The notes: generated by a model from the sequence alone, not told the origin. 64,000 nucleotides of DNA from Bacteroidota bacterium (GCA_027482225.1 JAIXWD010000020.1:62001-126000), one strand, 5' to 3'. Positions 55,802-63,937 are shown, counted from the stretch's first letter. Translations and numbers: made by a program.

Positions 55802-56407
55802 TTATTTTATGAGGGCTAATCCTTCTAATGCTGATTTATCATTAGGAGAAATTAACAACACCTTTTTAAATAATAGTTTTGCTTGAGGTAATTTGCCCAT
55901 GCGGTAATTAGTCCATGCATACATCAATATTCCATCATAATCAAATGGATAAAGATTTACTACCTTTTCAAATAAACTATTTGCTTGTGCATATTTTTTT
56001 CGGTTGTAATAAATAAAACCTAATTTATAGTTAACGGTACTATTTTTAGGGTCTATTTTTAGTATAGCCTGATATTGTAGAATCACGTCATCCCATTTAT
56101 TTAGCGCTGCAGCTGGGTATACATAACCTAATTTCGGTTCAATAGCATATGGCATTAATTGTATTGCTTTTTTATAAAAAATAATGGCATCACTATATGC
56201 ACCAGCCATATATTTTAAATAACCCAAACGTAAATTTAATTCATATGACTTTTCGTTGTATACCTGCATTAATGCTTTGCTAGCTTCATTAAAATTGCCG
56301 CTTTTCTCTGAAATATAACTTTTTTCGAATGCTGTTTGTAGGGTTGTTTCTTGAGCAAATATTGGATTTATGCCAAGCATTAATAATGTTAAAATTAAAA
56401 TTTTCAT
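55802..56407 (-). CDS. Exported TPR protein, last gene of the nine-gene envelope operon
   Basis: 201 residues. A signal peptide (MKILILTLLMLGINPIFAQ) precedes several tetratricopeptide repeats, with units around NLRLGYLKYMAGAYSDAIIF, VNYKLGFIYYNRKKYAQAN and YAWTNYRMGKLPQAKLLF. TPR units bind other proteins, so this may scaffold the envelope products of the genes before it. It starts nine bases after the beta-barrel gene on the same strand. No catalytic domain is seen. A weak seven-base-pair hairpin (55736-55754) lies downstream and could end the operon, though without a clear T tract. Confidence 0.85.
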   Translation of the reverse strand: MKILILTLLMLGINPIFAQETTLQTAFEKSYISEKSGNFNEASKALMQVYNEKSYELNLRLGYLKYMAGAYSDAIIFYKKAIQLMPYAIEPKLGYVYPAAALNKWDDVILQYQAILKIDPKNSTVNYKLGFIYYNRKKYAQANSLFEKVVNLYPFDYDGILMYAWTNYRMGKLPQAKLLFKKVLLISPNDKSALEGLALIK

Positions 56408-56416
56408 ATGTGTTTA

Positions 56417-57577
56417 TTAAAAAATATTTTTTATACCTAAACCTAATATTTTGTATTGATAATCGGTGTTACTTATTGTTTCTATTTTATTTTCTAACTG
56501 AAATATTCCTGTAATACGTATGGTTTTTGAAATATGTTTTGTAATGGATAATGCGTATCTATTTCGCGTAATATCAAAAGAATTATGAAGTAAAAATGCA
56601 TTTTGTTCTGTAAAGTTACGTGTATTGGCTTGTAAATAGCTCACAATTATATTTAATGAATTAATTGGTGAGTAATTAAGGTTATAAGATGTAATAATGT
56701 GTGATTTTTCGGTAAGGTTATTTGCATCTATATTAAGTATAAGCTTGGTGTTATTTAACGGGTAGTATGTTATTCCCGAAACTATTTGGAGTTGATCCAT
56801 ATAGTTTAAATTAGATTTTATGACATTGATTCCAAACAAACAATTTTTATAAAGTTTACTTGTTCCTAAACCCAAAACGTATTGTTCGCCTGATAATATT
56901 TGATTGCCAGTTAAATCTGAAGGATAGTTGGTAAGATTATATTCTGCTAAATGCATTATTCCAATAATTTTCCATCCTTTTTTTAGTGCTAATGATGTAT
57001 TCAGGTAATATTGTATTTGAGCTATATCTCCATAAAAACTATTTTGACTTAGATAAGTTATCCCATGGTAAGTAAGCAAATATTTTATAGGGAAAGTTGT
57101 ACCAATAGAAAGAAAATTTAAATTATTATATAGGCTCGTATTGTTACTTATTTTACTTCCAAAATCAAAATTAACAACATTATTTTTAACTTTATTTTGT
57201 TCACTTAATTGCCCGCCTTTTAATAGTTTGTATTGAGCTGTATTACCATGAGTATATTGTTGTGTTGCCCAGAAACAATAAGCAAGTTTTAATAATACCG
57301 CACTATCCGTTGGAAAATCGTGTAATGCATATTGTAAGTATGCATGTTGTTTAAATGGTTTGTTTAAAATATATGCGGCATCTGCAGCCATTTCAAAGGC
57401 CTCATGGTATCCAATGCCTATTTTGTGAATACTATCAGTGATTTGAATTACATTTTTCCAATTTCCTTTATTGTATTCTTCTTTAATTAATTTATCTACA
57501 CCTGAATTATAATACACTTGTGAGTTGGCACAAACAAACACAAAACAAAGTACAAAAAGAGATGTTAGTTTGTACAT
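56417..57577 (-). CDS. TPR-like N-domain plus outer-membrane beta-barrel protein (YaiO-like)
   Basis: 386 residues. A signal peptide (1-19) is followed by a helical TPR-like region (about 25-130, with EAFEMAADAAYILNKPFKQ). Then comes a long run of alternating polar/hydrophobic strands that ends in IKNIF, the aromatic C-terminus typical of outer-membrane barrels. The layout, TPR then barrel, is that of YaiO-type proteins, but I cannot confirm this family. It overlaps the 3' end of the urea-transporter/M23 gene by 13 bases, so the two are almost certainly translated from one message. It likely forms the outer-membrane part of the system. Confidence 0.75.
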   Translation of the reverse strand: MYKLTSLFVLCFVFVCANSQVYYNSGVDKLIKEEYNKGNWKNVIQITDSIHKIGIGYHEAFEMAADAAYILNKPFKQHAYLQYALHDFPTDSAVLLKLAYCFWATQQYTHGNTAQYKLLKGGQLSEQNKVKNNVVNFDFGSKISNNTSLYNNLNFLSIGTTFPIKYLLTYHGITYLSQNSFYGDIAQIQYYLNTSLALKKGWKIIGIMHLAEYNLTNYPSDLTGNQILSGEQYVLGLGTSKLYKNCLFGINVIKSNLNYMDQLQIVSGITYYPLNNTKLILNIDANNLTEKSHIITSYNLNYSPINSLNIIVSYLQANTRNFTEQNAFLLHNSFDITRNRYALSITKHISKTIRITGIFQLENKIETISNTDYQYKILGLGIKNIF

Positions 57578-59754
57578 GTTATTGTTTGAGCTGATTTATG
57601 GTTTGGGTTAATAACAATTTGCATCAGTTTGCCATCTTGTATTACTAATTTATAATTGCGCTCTTTTGTTTTTGAGTTAAAGTTGTATGCTTCAATTTTA
57701 CTCTCCATAACTATGTATGTAGGTGCTATCATATCGTCTATTTGTTTAAAATTCACCTGATAACTTACCTTTTTAAAAAGATAAAATGGAGCAATAATAT
57801 CCTGAAACCACAATGTAATAGGGTGATTAAATAACCCAATATCAATACTGTCTTTTATTGTTAAATCAGGATAATAGCCCAAGAGAATTTTATATGCTGC
57901 CAGATAAAAATCAAATAAATACGATTTTTTTGAACCGTGGTAACTGGTAAAATAAAATGTTGTACCATTATTTACAAAATAGGCGTATGCTTTAGTTTGT
58001 TGGCAATACAAATAGGTTTTATTCCATGCATCAACCATGCATTCCCAATTAATGCTAATTTTATTTCCTGCGTTCAGTATGGTTTCAAATGTAATTATTT
58101 GACCAGGTGTAAAATGTAAAGCTTTACCTAATAAAGGAGTTTTTATAGGTTGATGAATTTGGGCCCCTTCTTCTGGTATTTCGTTTTCGTGAAATTGGTA
58201 TTTTTCGTTTACCCTGCTTATAAAATGGTTTATGTGATAGCTTAAAGTTGCTGATCCAATAAAAGGAGTTGATTGCATTTGGAAATGCAAATGTGGTTCT
58301 GGCGATCTGCCAGAGCTTCCAGAGCTTGCCAACATTTGTCCTGCCCTTACATAATCGTTTAATTTTACCAGCATGGAATTCGCTTTTAGGTGTGATAGTT
58401 TACTATATAAGCCATCCGCATGTTTAATTACAATGCTATTTCCCCAGTTTTCTATCAAATCAACATCACCAATCTTATTGTCTTCTATACCATCAGCAAT
58501 TTCTACCACAAATCCATCTGCAGGTGCAAGTATTGGTAAGTTATAACAGTAAAAGTCTGTAACAGATGTACCAAGTGATTTAAAAGTATGCTTAGTTTCA
58601 TCCACTACAACAAAATCTAATGCATCACTCCAATTTTCTTTATGAGTTATTTTGCCATTATACCCCTGCGAAACAAACCACTCTCCAAAAAATGGTAGTT
58701 GAATATTAACCCATTTACTATTTTTGAATCGTGTGACATTATTGGAATAGTTGTACTTGTTTTTTTCGGGCGAAAAATTTTGATAGGTAACAGGAATTAA
58801 CCTGTGCAGGTAGGACCTTTGGCTTAATAACATCAACACAATTAATACTGTGATAACAAATGGGAAGGAAAATAATGGAAGTTGATATACAATTAGAATA
58901 CCATTTAAACCACTGATCAAAATGCCTATAATGGGCATTGATATGATAGCTAACATAAATGAAGCACGTGAAGGTATGAGATAAAAACCTCCTAATGCTA
59001 TTGCAGTAAGAATAAAGTTAAACCCAATATAACTGTAGTAAAGTTGAGAAAACTCTCCTGATAAGCCAAAATAAAATAGGTATCCTATACTAAATCCAAT
59101 AATGGAAAGTATAAATGCTATTCTCGACCAAATGATTAATCCAATTAAAATTAGGAAGCCTGCAATGATGTTGTATTGGAAGAATACTGCTGAGAGTGAT
59201 TTTAAATACACATCAACCACTTCAGGAAGTTGAATTTCCTCCATTTTGTTCATGAAGTTTACGAAACGATCGCCACCTAATAAATACCAATCGTTGTATC
59301 TGTATATGCTACTTTCGCTAAGTGTAATGTTATTATATGTACGAAGCCCAATAGTTATTAACCAAAGGCTAAATAGAAAAGATAAACTTAACGATGGTAA
59401 TTGGTATTTGGCCAAAACTGTATTGAACCAAACTGCAATAATTACACTAAGAATTGCAGCAACCAATAACAGCAGCAAATATGATGGTGTTATTTGATAT
59501 TGCGACCCTAAAACGAGGCCAATCATTAACGCATTATAACTATATACTCCATGGCCAATGTGTGTCCTATTTAATCCAATCCAATACGAAAAAGCCAAAC
59601 CAGACATGGTTGCTATGGCCCCGCTAATTCCCATAATGGGACTAACAAAAGAAGATAGCAATAGTAACCACGCAAATGTTTTACTATCTGCGAAAAACAA
59701 TTGCGAATAACTATTTATAAATCCTTTTCCGAATAATTGAATGTGGCTTTTCAA
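57565..59754 (-). CDS. Urea-transporter domain fused to an M23 metallopeptidase domain
   Basis: 729 residues. Residues 15-315 are about ten hydrophobic helices in two homologous halves of the UT urea-channel fold. The first half has FINSYSQLFFADSKTFAW and IGHGVYSYNALMIGLVLG; the second has LKSLSAVFFQYNIIAGFL and YIGFNFILTAIALGG. A linker (about 315-350) leads to an M23 LytM-type peptidase with intact ligands: His371 (THKENW), Asp380 (ALDF), His455 (KLSHL), and His488/His490 (PEPHLHF). The peptidase is followed by about 230 residues of unknown beta-rich sequence. The topology places the peptidase in the periplasm, where it could cut peptidoglycan stems or an exported substrate. Urea itself as solute is uncertain. 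Confidence 0.85.
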   Translation of the reverse strand: MKSHIQLFGKGFINSYSQLFFADSKTFAWLLLLSSFVSPIMGISGAIATMSGLAFSYWIGLNRTHIGHGVYSYNALMIGLVLGSQYQITPSYLLLLLVAAILSVIIAVWFNTVLAKYQLPSLSLSFLFSLWLITIGLRTYNNITLSESSIYRYNDWYLLGGDRFVNFMNKMEEIQLPEVVDVYLKSLSAVFFQYNIIAGFLILIGLIIWSRIAFILSIIGFSIGYLFYFGLSGEFSQLYYSYIGFNFILTAIALGGFYLIPSRASFMLAIISMPIIGILISGLNGILIVYQLPLFSFPFVITVLIVLMLLSQRSYLHRLIPVTYQNFSPEKNKYNYSNNVTRFKNSKWVNIQLPFFGEWFVSQGYNGKITHKENWSDALDFVVVDETKHTFKSLGTSVTDFYCYNLPILAPADGFVVEIADGIEDNKIGDVDLIENWGNSIVIKHADGLYSKLSHLKANSMLVKLNDYVRAGQMLASSGSSGRSPEPHLHFQMQSTPFIGSATLSYHINHFISRVNEKYQFHENEIPEEGAQIHQPIKTPLLGKALHFTPGQIITFETILNAGNKISINWECMVDAWNKTYLYCQQTKAYAYFVNNGTTFYFTSYHGSKKSYLFDFYLAAYKILLGYYPDLTIKDSIDIGLFNHPITLWFQDIIAPFYLFKKVSYQVNFKQIDDMIAPTYIVMESKIEAYNFNSKTKERNYKLVIQDGKLMQIVINPNHKSAQTITCTN

Positions 59755-59760
59755 TAGTTG

Positions 59761-61137
59761 TTATTTTAAAATATCTGATGCAAGTTCATGCTTTCTTAAA
59801 AAATCTGGCATAACTTCACTCGATTCTATATTTTCTATCGTTTCTTTATTGCGAATTAAATGCGATTTTCCATCAGTACCAATGATTACTACAGCAGGTC
59901 GCATAGCAATAAACTGCATCCATTGTGTCATGTTATATGCACCAACTGTATGTACAACTACATGGTCTTCTTTTCTTAATGGTGGCAAGGTAATATGACT
60001 TCTTACTACATCAATATTCATACATAATGGGCCATACATTACTGTGTCTTCCGTATAAGAACTAAATTCTTGCGCAGGGCTAATTTTATGATCGTACCAA
60101 AAAGAGGTGAACAAAATATTTACACCAAAATCCATAATGGTAGCTCTTCTTCCATCGCTTAAGCGTTTATTCGCTAGCACGCTTCCCAATAAATAACCTG
60201 CCTCATCAATTAGTGCCCTACCTGTTTCTAAAATTAGAAGTGGTAAATCACTTTCGGTAAATCCTGCATTTAGTAGTGCTGTGGTAATAGATTCTGCAAA
60301 TTGATCTATGGTAGGAGTGGTGTCGGCACCCGGAAGAAATGAACCTTTCAACGTATTTTTAGATGCAAAACCTCCACCCATATCGATGTATTGAATTGTT
60401 TTGCCGAATTTCTTTTTTATTCCCAATGCCAAATCAGATAACTTATAAGCTGCTGTAGCATATGCTTGAGGCGATAACATGAAAGTACCGATGTGACAAT
60501 GAACACCAATTAACTCAAGTCTATTGCCTAAAATTATTTTATTGATTGCATCCCATGCTTGTCCGTTTTCGTAGTTAAATCCAAAACGATCCCACATTGG
60601 ATAAATACCCGTATCCATATTTACGCGAATAGCAACATTTGGTCGTTTATTCATTTCTTCGGCTAACTCAGTTAAACGATAAAGTTCATCAAGATGATCA
60701 ATGTGGATAGGTGAGTTATTAGTTATTGCAAGTCTTAAATCATCATCACTTTTGTCAGGGCCGTTAAAAATAATTTTTGGTCCAGGTACTCCGTTGTTAA
60801 TTGCTTTTTGGTATTCAAACCCCGAAACAACTTCTGCCCATGATCCTTCTTGATGGAATATATTGCATACCGCATTGATATAATTGGTTTTATAACTCCA
60901 TGCGAATTGCACTTTGGGGTATCTAGTTTTAAATGCACGAACAGCCTCTCTGTATGTGTTTCTTATGGTTTCCTCACTTAGAACAAATAGTGGAGATCCG
61001 TATTCCTTTATCAAATCTTTTACTGCCAAACCATCAATATGACTTACAGGTGCATATTCTGTTTTGGTACCGAATTTATTCATCATTCCAGTATTGATTC
61101 TTTGTATTAAGGGGCGTTCGTAAATTTGCTTTTTCAT
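59761..61137 (-). CDS. PLP-dependent decarboxylase, DAP/ornithine decarboxylase (fold III) family
   Basis: 458 residues. The PLP lysine is Lys83 in FAWSYKTNYINAV. VHCHIGTFML (His213/His215), IQYIDMGGGFASKNTLK (the glycine loop, 254-257), LETGRALIDEAG (ExGR phosphate/substrate site) and YGPLCMNIDVV (Cys372, the partner-subunit cysteine) complete the active site of alanine-racemase-fold decarboxylases. DapDC is normally about 420 residues; this one has an N-terminal extension of about 30. As it lies between an ATP-grasp ligase and a transporter-peptidase rather than with lysine genes, it probably acts on a dedicated diamino acid or on a peptide-bound residue. Substrate not determinable. Confidence 0.85.
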   Translation of the reverse strand: MKKQIYERPLIQRINTGMMNKFGTKTEYAPVSHIDGLAVKDLIKEYGSPLFVLSEETIRNTYREAVRAFKTRYPKVQFAWSYKTNYINAVCNIFHQEGSWAEVVSGFEYQKAINNGVPGPKIIFNGPDKSDDDLRLAITNNSPIHIDHLDELYRLTELAEEMNKRPNVAIRVNMDTGIYPMWDRFGFNYENGQAWDAINKIILGNRLELIGVHCHIGTFMLSPQAYATAAYKLSDLALGIKKKFGKTIQYIDMGGGFASKNTLKGSFLPGADTTPTIDQFAESITTALLNAGFTESDLPLLILETGRALIDEAGYLLGSVLANKRLSDGRRATIMDFGVNILFTSFWYDHKISPAQEFSSYTEDTVMYGPLCMNIDVVRSHITLPPLRKEDHVVVHTVGAYNMTQWMQFIAMRPAVVIIGTDGKSHLIRNKETIENIESSEVMPDFLRKHELASDILK

Positions 61138-61154
61138 TTTTTTTTTCTAATTCG

Positions 61155-62201
61155 TTATAATTCACCTAGGGTAGAAATGATTTCAAATTCTTTCAGGTCA
61201 ACAATTTTATCGTATGAATAACGGATAAACATTTTACCAGTTTCATAGCTTTCATAAGGCTTTACATCTTCGCCAAGCGCAAGCCTAACAAGTGCTTCGG
61301 GATGATTTTGCCCCGCACCAACTGCTAAATAAACCCATGCTGGAAACCTTGGATTAATCTCAATCAAATAATATTCTCGCTTATCTGTTTTTATCATTTC
61401 CAATTCAAAACCACCTCTCCATTTATTTCCTTTTAACATGTTGCGAGCAATATTCATAAGGGTTTCGTCTTCTAAAGCTATACCAGCCCAAGCTTTGCCC
61501 TTATCTGTTATATATGTTTTGCGCATTGGCACAGCACCAATTAAATTTCCTTTTCCATCGCCAATTCCAGTAAGGTTTACTTCTATTCCTGGTGTAAATT
61601 GTTGTATTATTATAGGTAGTCCCCACTTGCTGCTTATTTTGTTAAATGCTGCCATGGCTTGATCTGGTGAATAGGCAACTGTTGCATCATAAAATTTGCC
61701 TTTAACTACTAATGGATAGCCGAATTCATGTGTTAATGCATGTATTTCGGCTGTACTATTAATTTGTTTACTTTTTGGCACCTTAATGCCATACTTTTCT
61801 CCAAAAGTATTTAAAGCCCATTTCTGTCTTTCTTCAAACTGCTCTAGTGCGGGCAAAAATGTATCTATACCCATTTTTTTTAGCGTGTCTTGAAGTTTTA
61901 TGAAGTTAAACAATTCCGCATCAAAGTTGGGAATTAATACATCAATTTTTTCTTGCTGATGTATGTATGTTAAACGAGTAATTAAACTTTGTTGACCGGC
62001 TGATGGTAGCGGTATTTGGTATGTTTTATCTACCAAATCGTGCATATAAATTCCCGGCTCCATTGTGTCGTATGATAAACCAATAATTCGAATTTCAAAT
62101 AGTTCGCTGTCTTTGAGTGCACGAATAACTGGTATGCCGGGACCAGGACTGTCAATGTTATTTAAACCTGAAACAGCAATAGTAATCTTCCGTTTACTCA
62201 T
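61155..62201 (-). CDS. ATP-grasp carboxylate-amine ligase
   Basis: 348 residues from ATG 62201-62199 (MSKRKITIAVSGLNN). The N-terminal part resembles the pre-ATP-grasp domain of CarB-like proteins (VSGLNNIDSPGPGIPVIRAL). The ATP-grasp core has PLVVKGKFYDATVA (phosphate/ATP-binding Lys), GIEVNLTGIGDGKGN, and GGFELEMIKTDKREYYLIEINPRF in part (acidic Mg ligands, NPRF). Such enzymes join a carboxylate, as an acylphosphate, to an amine. It overlaps the PqqD-like gene by eight bases and is followed by the decarboxylase gene after 17 bases. The acid and amine are unknown; an amino acid amide or peptide is inferred. Confidence 0.87.
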   Translation of the reverse strand: MSKRKITIAVSGLNNIDSPGPGIPVIRALKDSELFEIRIIGLSYDTMEPGIYMHDLVDKTYQIPLPSAGQQSLITRLTYIHQQEKIDVLIPNFDAELFNFIKLQDTLKKMGIDTFLPALEQFEERQKWALNTFGEKYGIKVPKSKQINSTAEIHALTHEFGYPLVVKGKFYDATVAYSPDQAMAAFNKISSKWGLPIIIQQFTPGIEVNLTGIGDGKGNLIGAVPMRKTYITDKGKAWAGIALEDETLMNIARNMLKGNKWRGGFELEMIKTDKREYYLIEINPRFPAWVYLAVGAGQNHPEALVRLALGEDVKPYESYETGKMFIRYSYDKIVDLKEFEIISTLGEL

Positions 62202-62442
62202 GGTAATCGGTAAGGTTAAATTGTTCAATCATTTTCAAAAAATCATATAAATCTTTTTCAATGGTTTCTTTATCAGTTTGGTAATCTTCAATTACCCTGT
62301 TTCTAATAGCATCTTCCGATTTGCCTTCTTGTAAATCTTTTAGGATGCTCAATCCAATTGGGTTTACCGAAAAAGAATCTCCATTTCCTGGATTAAATAC
62401 AAATCCTGTATCGCTTAGTGCGATATTCTTTAATAACTTCAT
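62194..62442 (-). CDS. PqqD-like (RiPP recognition element fold) protein
   Basis: 82 residues. The pattern FSVNPIGLSILKDLQEGKSE then DAIRNRVIEDYQTDKETIEKDLYDFLKMIEQFNL is that of the PqqD fold: a short beta hairpin and a helix pair, with the hydrophobic spacing of LNxxGxxIWxLLxxxxxxxEI. PqqD-like proteins hand a precursor peptide to a modifying enzyme. The adjacent ATP-grasp enzyme would be the natural partner, and the genes overlap. No precursor-peptide gene is visible between the operon genes, so the substrate may be elsewhere or may be a carrier-bound group. Confidence 0.8.
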   Translation of the reverse strand: MKLLKNIALSDTGFVFNPGNGDSFSVNPIGLSILKDLQEGKSEDAIRNRVIEDYQTDKETIEKDLYDFLKMIEQFNLTDYHE

Positions 62443-62456
62443 TTCAGTTAAGTTGT

Positions 62457-62996
62457 TTATGGTAAGGGGTAATGTTCATCTTTGGCTTGGTTATTTTGAT
62501 GCATTGCACCAGGTGCATGTGGACGTGGTGGTCTCATTAGCATACGCATTACTTCATCAATAATTACATCAAAATGTTGTTGTTGCTCAGCAGTGCAAAT
62601 TGCCCTCACTTTTCTAAAATGATTAAACGTGATGTGCTCAAGTTTCTCTTCATTTTGCATTATTCGAGCAATGTGTTGGTATGATGCAGTTGTATCTGGT
62701 TGGTCACTTTTTAACAAGTCGTACATGGCATCTTTTTCTACACGGATATTATCTTGTATATTTTTCATTTCTTGAAAATGTTCCTGACGAAGTTCTTCAA
62801 AAACTTTTTGTTGTTCTTTGTTTAAATCAAGTTTGCTAATGATAAAATCTTTCGGACCACCGATTGGTGCATGTGTTGTTATCATAGATAACGTGCTGAA
62901 GTCGATATATCTCCAAATGCTAGCAATTGTGCTTACATTAAGTATGGTTAATAAAATAACCAAAGTAAGCAACAGTTTAGTTTTGTTTATTCTCAT
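62457..62996 (-). CDS. Membrane-anchored Spy/CpxP/CnrX-like periplasmic sensor
   Basis: 179 residues. One N-terminal helix (about 8-28) anchors the protein and the rest is periplasmic. Two LTxxQ-like repeats, LDLNKEQQKVFEELRQEH (near residue 54) and ICTAEQQQHFDVIIDEV (near 132), are separated by helical coiled segments. A Pro/His-rich tail (RPPRPHAPGAMHQ) could bind metal. This is the layout of the heavy-metal-sensing CnrX/ZraP group and of Spy/CpxP stress proteins. It lies third in an operon after an ECF sigma factor and a short anti-sigma candidate, as in CnrYXH sets. The signal (metal or envelope stress) is not known. Confidence 0.75.
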   Translation of the reverse strand: MRINKTKLLLTLVILLTILNVSTIASIWRYIDFSTLSMITTHAPIGGPKDFIISKLDLNKEQQKVFEELRQEHFQEMKNIQDNIRVEKDAMYDLLKSDQPDTTASYQHIARIMQNEEKLEHITFNHFRKVRAICTAEQQQHFDVIIDEVMRMLMRPPRPHAPGAMHQNNQAKDEHYPLP

Positions 62997-63005
62997 GATT
63001 ATAAA

Positions 63006-63320
63006 TTAATAAAAGTAACTTGAAACATGCTCGTTGCCGAAATATTCTTGTGCTATCTTATGCAATTCCATTTGTTCATTTATTTGTTTTTGGGGTTGTT
63101 TAGTTACAGTCCAAATGGTTATCGCATTAAGCGAAATAAAAACTACTCCTGTAACAGCAATGCGCAAAAACCATGCTCCCGTATAATAAATTGGCTCTGG
63201 TGTTCCCGTTTTAATACGATTAATAATCTTATTGAACAAAAATGGAGATGCTTCCGCTCGTTGAATACTGTGTATGCTATTTACAGTATCGTCAATTATT
63301 TTATTGTTTGAATTAGTCAT
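63006..63320 (-). CDS. Short single-helix anti-sigma factor candidate
   Basis: 104 residues. A hydrophilic N-terminal half of about 45 residues (cytoplasmic) is followed by one strong membrane helix (WFLRIAVTGVVFISLNAITIW, in part) and a short polar tail. There is no family signature and no FecR domain. The place directly after an ECF sigma gene and before a periplasmic sensor, with single-spanning topology, is that of CnrY-like anti-sigma factors. It starts right after a seven-base-pair hairpin (63321-63342). The call rests on topology and context. Confidence 0.6.
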   Translation of the reverse strand: MTNSNNKIIDDTVNSIHSIQRAEASPFLFNKIINRIKTGTPEPIYYTGAWFLRIAVTGVVFISLNAITIWTVTKQPQKQINEQMELHKIAQEYFGNEHVSSYFY

Positions 63321-63342
63321 CTGTTATTTAGAAGTATAACAG
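63321..63342 (-). promoter_or_regulatory. Hairpin touching the anti-sigma start codon
   Basis: CTGTTAT and ATAACAG form a perfect seven-base-pair inverted repeat with an eight-base loop in the 44-base gap between the sigma and anti-sigma genes. Its last base touches the ATG, so it may lower translation of the anti-sigma or act as an operator. Inferred. Confidence 0.4.
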
Positions 63343-63364
63343 CATCAAAACTTGCGTTAACTGT

Positions 63365-63937
63365 TTATTTATTTTTATAATATTCAGATAACGTGATTCT
63401 TAAATTTCTAGTTGCCCTAAAAAGGAGCGATTCTACACTTGATGTTGTGGTATTCATTATTTCTGCAATTTCTTGATAAGATAATTGTTCAATTTTACTT
63501 AAAGTAAATGCAGTTTGTTGTTTAATAGTAAGCTTACTTATGGCCAAAAATAATACACTTGCATGTTCTTTGTTTTCAAGTGCAACACCTGGGTGTTCGA
63601 AATGCGGTTTATCATATACCAACTTATTTTCTTTATTAAATAGTGAGGTAAGTTGGGCAAACCTCTTTTTAGTTTTTTGTCTCTTTAAATAATCGTAACA
63701 TTTGGTTATGGTTATTTTATATATCCAGGTTTTTAAGGTCGATTCTTGTCTAAATTTTCCAATTGATTTATGTATTTCTATAAATACATCTTGGGTAATA
63801 TCTTCTGCTTCTGATTGTTGTTGCAAAATACTTAAAGCAGTGTTATATACCATGTTTGTGAACATGTTATAAAGCATTTTAAAAGCGGCTTCGTCACCAC
63901 CTAATATAGCTTCAATTAACTCTCTATCATTAAGCAT
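63365..63937 (-). CDS. ECF-type sigma-70 factor
   Basis: 190 residues of the RpoE/SigW-like ECF class. Region 2 runs over about residues 25-90 (AEDITQDVFIEIHKSIGKF, the -10 recognition helix, then TLKTWIYKITITKCYDYLKR). A linker of about 40 residues follows, then region 4 at about 130-185 (IEQLSYQEIAEIMNTTTSSV, the helix-turn-helix). Regions 1 and 3 are absent. It opens the nine-gene operon and probably controls it and its own transcription. The 10-base palindrome AAGTATACTT just upstream of the start may be a regulatory site. Confidence 0.93.
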   Translation of the reverse strand: MLNDRELIEAILGGDEAAFKMLYNMFTNMVYNTALSILQQQSEAEDITQDVFIEIHKSIGKFRQESTLKTWIYKITITKCYDYLKRQKTKKRFAQLTSLFNKENKLVYDKPHFEHPGVALENKEHASVLFLAISKLTIKQQTAFTLSKIEQLSYQEIAEIMNTTTSSVESLLFRATRNLRITLSEYYKNK

